A stretch of 64,000 nucleotides of DNA from Chloroflexota bacterium (GTDB lineage: Bacteria; Chloroflexota; Ktedonobacteria; Ktedonobacterales; JADMIN01), in the NCBI GenBank assembly GCA_021323855.1, contig JAJPKE010000002.1, positions 40,928 through 104,927 on the forward strand. Direction: 5' to 3'. Numbering within the stretch: position 1 is the first letter of the stretch; each line of letters opens with the position of its first letter. Made by a program: the position numbers and the translations under genes. This document shows, piece after piece, positions 61,142 through 64,000 of this stretch. A model generated the notes under the pieces. The model made no database searches, had not been told where the DNA came from, and saw only the letters and a list, made by a program, of their open reading frames with translations.

Positions 61142-62569
61142 TTAGTGTCCGCCAAACAGCGCAGGCAAGAAGAAGCCCGCGAGGAACGCGATCAAGAACA
61201 GCGCCAGGCCAATGAGCACCACTAACTGCATCGTCAATCCCGCGCGTGCGGTCTTTGGCGGCAGACCGGCATACTCAGTAACACTTGCGCTCGCATAGTT
61301 TCCCTGGCTCGCACGGTTGGCGTATGGTGGTTGAGAGGCTGCTCCTCGCACCGGCCATTGTGGGGCGGAAGCTGCCTGGTGATAGGGCGTGGGCAGTGGG
61401 TCTTCGACAGGCCGCGAGGGCAGCCGTAGCCGGGGCGGACCGACCGGCGCTTCAGGCGTCTCGACGGCGGTGCGGGCAGCTCGTTCCGGCAGGTTGGCTC
61501 GTTTTTGCCCTGGCGCGCTGCCAGCAAAGGGGTCCGCCTCGCGCGTGTGGCCTGCGCTGATATGTTCGGGTCCGTTCCAGCTTGGCAGCACCCCCAGCGT
61601 CTCCTCCACAGACCAGGCGGCCATCTGCGCAATCGCTTCGCGGGCGGCGCGCAATGCCGGTGGCGTCTGTTCCGAGAGCTTTGGCCGTTCGCTCGCCAGC
61701 GCGCGCCCCTCCATCTCCAGCGCCAGCGTCAGCGTTTCCGCATCCTTGATGGCGCGTGAATGGTTGGGCTGTGTGCAGCGTCGCACCAGTTCGCATACGT
61801 CGTCAGGCACATCGGGCCGGAAGCGCCGCTTCAGTGTGATCGTCTCTTCTTCCTCGGATGCCGCATCCGTGGCATCTGATGAATCTGATGAATCTGATGT
61901 ATCCGCTGTGCCCGCCGCTGGCATTGAGAGCATCTGCCAGAGCAAAAGGCCAACCGCGCGCACATCGCCTGCTGGCGTTGCCCACTCGTTTTCAGTGCCT
62001 TGCGCATCTACTGGCGCAGGCTGAGCATCGCCTGCTTGAGGTAATGTGGCGGTGATTGCCATGAAATACGCCCTATCCGGTGGCAGCGCGAAATTGTTGA
62101 TGCGCACGATGGCACGGCGATCAACCAGAATCGCTGAGGGAGTCAGGTCGCCGTGGATGACATTGCGGCTATGGGCATAGGCGAGCGCACGCGCCAGTTG
62201 TTTGGCAAGGTCGAGCGCGCGTTCAGAGGGGACGCCGTTGCGCAGATAGAGCGCCAGTGGGCGCGCGGCAACGAGTTCCTGCACGAGAAAGAGCCAGCCC
62301 CCGGATTCCACGGCGTCATACGTGGCGACAATAGCTGGGTGTGTTAGTGTTGCGGTGGCCTGCAACGCCGCATGATACACGGCGGCATGTTCGGGGGAAA
62401 TGGCTTTGACGGCTATTGGACGGCGAAGGATGGTATCCTGACCGCGATAGATGGTGCAGAGCGCGCCATTCTCTAATACGTCGCCCAGTTGATAGCGTTC
62501 AGCCAGGAGTATTCCTGTATGGCTCTCTTGAGGTATCAATCCGCTCTCCACCCGCGCGCACGCGACCAC
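61142..62569 (-). CDS. Membrane-anchored protein kinase-like protein, probable pseudokinase
   Basis: A 475-residue Ser/Thr kinase-fold protein (kinase domain about 20-290). The ATP lysine remains (IAVKAI, K55), but the glycine-rich loop is degenerate. The catalytic loop reads HGDLTPSAILVD, with Ala in place of the metal-binding Asn (A146). The DFG motif is NFA (159-161), so the second metal ligand is lost. A Pro/Ala-rich linker with a Ser-Asp repeat (DTSDSSDSSDATDAA) interrupts the C-lobe near residue 225. One membrane helix lies at the very end (~444-467). The start is uncertain: GTG at 62569, or TTG at 62539 with GGAGAG before it. Confidence 0.82.
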   Translation of the reverse strand: MVACARVESGLIPQESHTGILLAERYQLGDVLENGALCTIYRGQDTILRRPIAVKAISPEHAAVYHAALQATATLTHPAIVATYDAVESGGWLFLVQELVAARPLALYLRNGVPSERALDLAKQLARALAYAHSRNVIHGDLTPSAILVDRRAIVRINNFALPPDRAYFMAITATLPQAGDAQPAPVDAQGTENEWATPAGDVRAVGLLLWQMLSMPAAGTADTSDSSDSSDATDAASEEEETITLKRRFRPDVPDDVCELVRRCTQPNHSRAIKDAETLTLALEMEGRALASERPKLSEQTPPALRAAREAIAQMAAWSVEETLGVLPSWNGPEHISAGHTREADPFAGSAPGQKRANLPERAARTAVETPEAPVGPPRLRLPSRPVEDPLPTPYHQAASAPQWPVRGAASQPPYANRASQGNYASASVTEYAGLPPKTARAGLTMQLVVLIGLALFLIAFLAGFFLPALFGGH

Positions 62570-62685
62570 TAACCAACCACAACCAACCCGATCCGCTTGC
62601 CGCCAGTAGATGAACTATGGCAGCCACAATCACAGGCATTATGCCACGTTGTCCCCTGCCCATACCAGGAAGGGCTATTATGAGA

Positions 62686-62725
62686 CCTCACCCTCTGACC
62701 CCCTCTCCTCGCGGGAGAGGGGGAA
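62686..62725. repeat. CCCCTCTCC hairpin repeat, copy 3
   Basis: CCTCACCCTCTGACCCCCTC and then TCCTCGCGGGAGAGGGGG, the same family as 4129-4173 and 56561-56595. It lies between the ROK-like gene and the pseudokinase gene, both on the minus strand, and could terminate the former. Confidence 0.7.
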
Positions 62726-62791
62726 CCAGAGCGACTCACAGCATGTGGTTGCGCCAAACCTTGTAGCAACCGATGAAGTGGAGGGTATTCG

Positions 62792-63910
62792 TTATTGATC
62801 TCGCAAGGCTAGCGCACGCGCTCCCACCAGCGCCGCGAACGGCTCCAGCGTTCCCATGCGTAGCGTAGGAGCGTCGCTGACATGGCCCAGCAGCGCCGCT
62901 ATGCGCGTGCGTAGTGGTTCGAGCCAGAGATCGCCCGTTTCGGCCAGTGGTCCGCCAATGATGATGAGGTCCGGCGCAAGTAGCAGCGCCGCATTGGCGA
63001 GACCGAGTGCCAGCGCATCGAGCGCCTCTACGACGATGGCCTCCGCAATCAGATCGTCCGCACCGGCAAGCTGCACCACCTGCAGCGCGGTCAGCGCCTC
63101 CGCTCTGCCGCCGCTGATGGTGAGCAAACGCGCCAGGCTCTCATCGTCGTCACTGGCGCGGCCAATCATGCGGCGCACGAGCGCTTGCGCCGAGGCTATC
63201 GGCGTGAGATGCCCATAGCCGCCGCACTGGCAGCGCGGTCCACCCTCCGCCACTGTCTCTATCGTCGTGTGGCCGAACGCTTCTTCTCGCGCGCGATGGC
63301 CAATGAGCAAACGCCCGTCGTGAATCGTCGTCGCCGCCACCTCGCGCCCCAGGTGAACATAGAGCAGCGTGCCCGCGCCGCTGGCTGAATCGGTTGCGAC
63401 GCTGTTCATCATCTCGCCCCAGGCCGCCGCATTGACCGCGCTTTCCAACGTGACACTGGCGCCGGTACGGGCGCTGAGTTCCGCCGCCAGCGGGAAGTTG
63501 CGCCAGCCGGGATTCTGCGGCAGCGCAAGCACAACGCCGTTATCGCGGTCCAAATGTGCCCAGATCGCCACGCCCAGCCGCCATGCTGACAATTCGGCTC
63601 GGACGGCATCCGGCAGCGAGTTCGCAGGCGCACTATCGGCAACGGCGCTTACGATGAGGTCGTGCAACGCGGCAAGCGTTTCCCCCGGCGTTGGCGGCGT
63701 GGCGAAACGGCGATGGCGCCTGCGCGGTCCGGCAGGCGTTTCACAGTAGACGCTCAGCGAGGTGGCGCTATCGGCGATTTCGATGCCGACGGCGCGCTCT
63801 GTACTCTGTTGGGAAGATGCGCTTGATTGATCCATGAATTGCCGATATTCGGTGTATTCTTTCTGACGCGCCTGCATCATATGATATTCGAGATTAGGTT
63901 CTGTTGACAT
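62792..63910 (-). CDS. ROK-family protein, catalytically degenerate
   Basis: A 372-residue ROK-fold protein. The sugar/zinc region is FGHTTIETVAEGGPRCQCGG with YGHLTPIAS; the usual third Cys is His and the glutamate is Thr. The catalytic N-D-A-N motif of ROK kinases reads ESAVNAAAWGE (157-159 S-A-V), so the base Asp is lost, and the N-terminal phosphate loop GIEIADSATSL is degenerate. A sugar kinase role is therefore unlikely; sensing or a lost function is more likely. There is no N-terminal HTH. The start is doubtful: ATG at 63910 is 4 bp from a transposase stop and has no ribosome-binding site; ATG at 63835 is an alternative. Confidence 0.78.
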   Translation of the reverse strand: MSTEPNLEYHMMQARQKEYTEYRQFMDQSSASSQQSTERAVGIEIADSATSLSVYCETPAGPRRRHRRFATPPTPGETLAALHDLIVSAVADSAPANSLPDAVRAELSAWRLGVAIWAHLDRDNGVVLALPQNPGWRNFPLAAELSARTGASVTLESAVNAAAWGEMMNSVATDSASGAGTLLYVHLGREVAATTIHDGRLLIGHRAREEAFGHTTIETVAEGGPRCQCGGYGHLTPIASAQALVRRMIGRASDDDESLARLLTISGGRAEALTALQVVQLAGADDLIAEAIVVEALDALALGLANAALLLAPDLIIIGGPLAETGDLWLEPLRTRIAALLGHVSDAPTLRMGTLEPFAALVGARALALRDQ

Positions 63911-63911
63911 T

Positions 63912-64000
63912 TTACCGTAACCAGACGAGCGCGCAGACGAAGTGGACGAAGCCCAGGTAGGAGCGGTCCAACTTGTCGAAACGCGAGAAGATACGGCGAA
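63912..64000 (-). mobile_element. IS5-family transposase, C-terminal end (cut by window edge)
   Basis: The minus strand reads RRIFSRFDKLDRSYLGFVHF followed by VCALVWLR and TAA (63912-63914). This is the typical C-terminus of IS5-family (IS427-like) DDE transposases. The rest of the gene lies beyond base 64000. Only one base separates its stop from the ATG of the ROK-like frame, leaving no visible room for an inverted repeat, so the element's end may lie inside the ROK frame. Confidence 0.8.

Noticed and set aside
1..64000. CRISPR arrays, rRNA genes, prophage or toxin-antitoxin modules
   Set aside because: Looked for evenly spaced 25-40 bp repeats, cas-like proteins, rRNA signatures and phage structural genes; none were seen.

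Overview
The window is about 60% GC, densely coded, and looks chromosomal. It most resembles a monoderm, multicellular-type Chloroflexota such as the Ktedonobacteria. That placement is inferred, not proven. It rests on a complete coproporphyrin-dependent (HemQ) haem pathway, a T-box-controlled thrS, lipoprotein signal peptides without outer-membrane genes, an F420-type LLM oxidoreductase, a chromosomal family B DNA polymerase, and dispersed hairpin repeats.

Layout. 1-297: 5' part of a lipoate ligase-like gene. 685-2514: a DHFR-like reductase, an AraC regulator and a small membrane protein. 2660-13126 (minus strand): one haem operon in the order regulator-hemA-hemQ-hemE-hemC-hemD-hemB-hemL-hemH-hemY, covering every step from glutamyl-tRNA to haem b, with repeated stop/start overlaps and a palindrome over its promoter. 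13325-16285: a tiny unknown ORF, pyrG and an MBL-fold protein. 16570-28138 (plus): a large Kdp potassium locus with a split KdpD (kinase half first, sensor half last), KdpE, two extra response regulators, two tiny membrane proteins including KdpF, KdpA, KdpB, KdpC and an unknown protein. 28236-31763: tRNA-Arg(TCT), YjbQ, cupin, Nudix, LLM oxidoreductase and NrnA. 31898-34636: rbfA and infB. 35045-36717: Nudix and a sarcosine oxidase-like flavoprotein. 36853-46576 (plus): a LacI-controlled sugar operon (operator, LacI, lipoprotein SBP, two permeases, two ATPases, GH4 glycosidase, BadF-type kinase). 46639-50752: family B DNA polymerase, a membrane protein, an HNH protein and tRNA-Arg(TCG). 50823-54945 (minus): two membrane proteins, then thrS behind an unknown gene and a Thr-specific T-box leader. 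55163-62569: a beta-propeller lipoprotein, cobC/cobS, gatA/gatC, acyP, a HIT protein and a membrane-anchored pseudokinase. 62792-64000: a degenerate ROK protein and the 3' end of an IS5-type transposase.

How the genes work together. The haem operon is a self-contained pathway with its own candidate regulator. The Kdp locus couples a high-affinity K+ pump to a two-part sensor and several receivers. The LacI operon probably imports an oligosaccharide by ABC transporter and processes it with a GH4 enzyme and a sugar kinase.

The most interesting unexplained signals are: a roughly 115-bp multi-hairpin repeat on both sides of the KdpD kinase gene, with one copy inside its reading frame; a recurrent 9-bp-period sequence at gene ends and in linkers; three copies of a CCCCTCTCC hairpin, one of which supplies the hemY ribosome-binding site; the unknown gene between the T-box and thrS; and two neighbouring kinase-fold proteins that lack catalytic residues. 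No CRISPR array or rRNA was seen.
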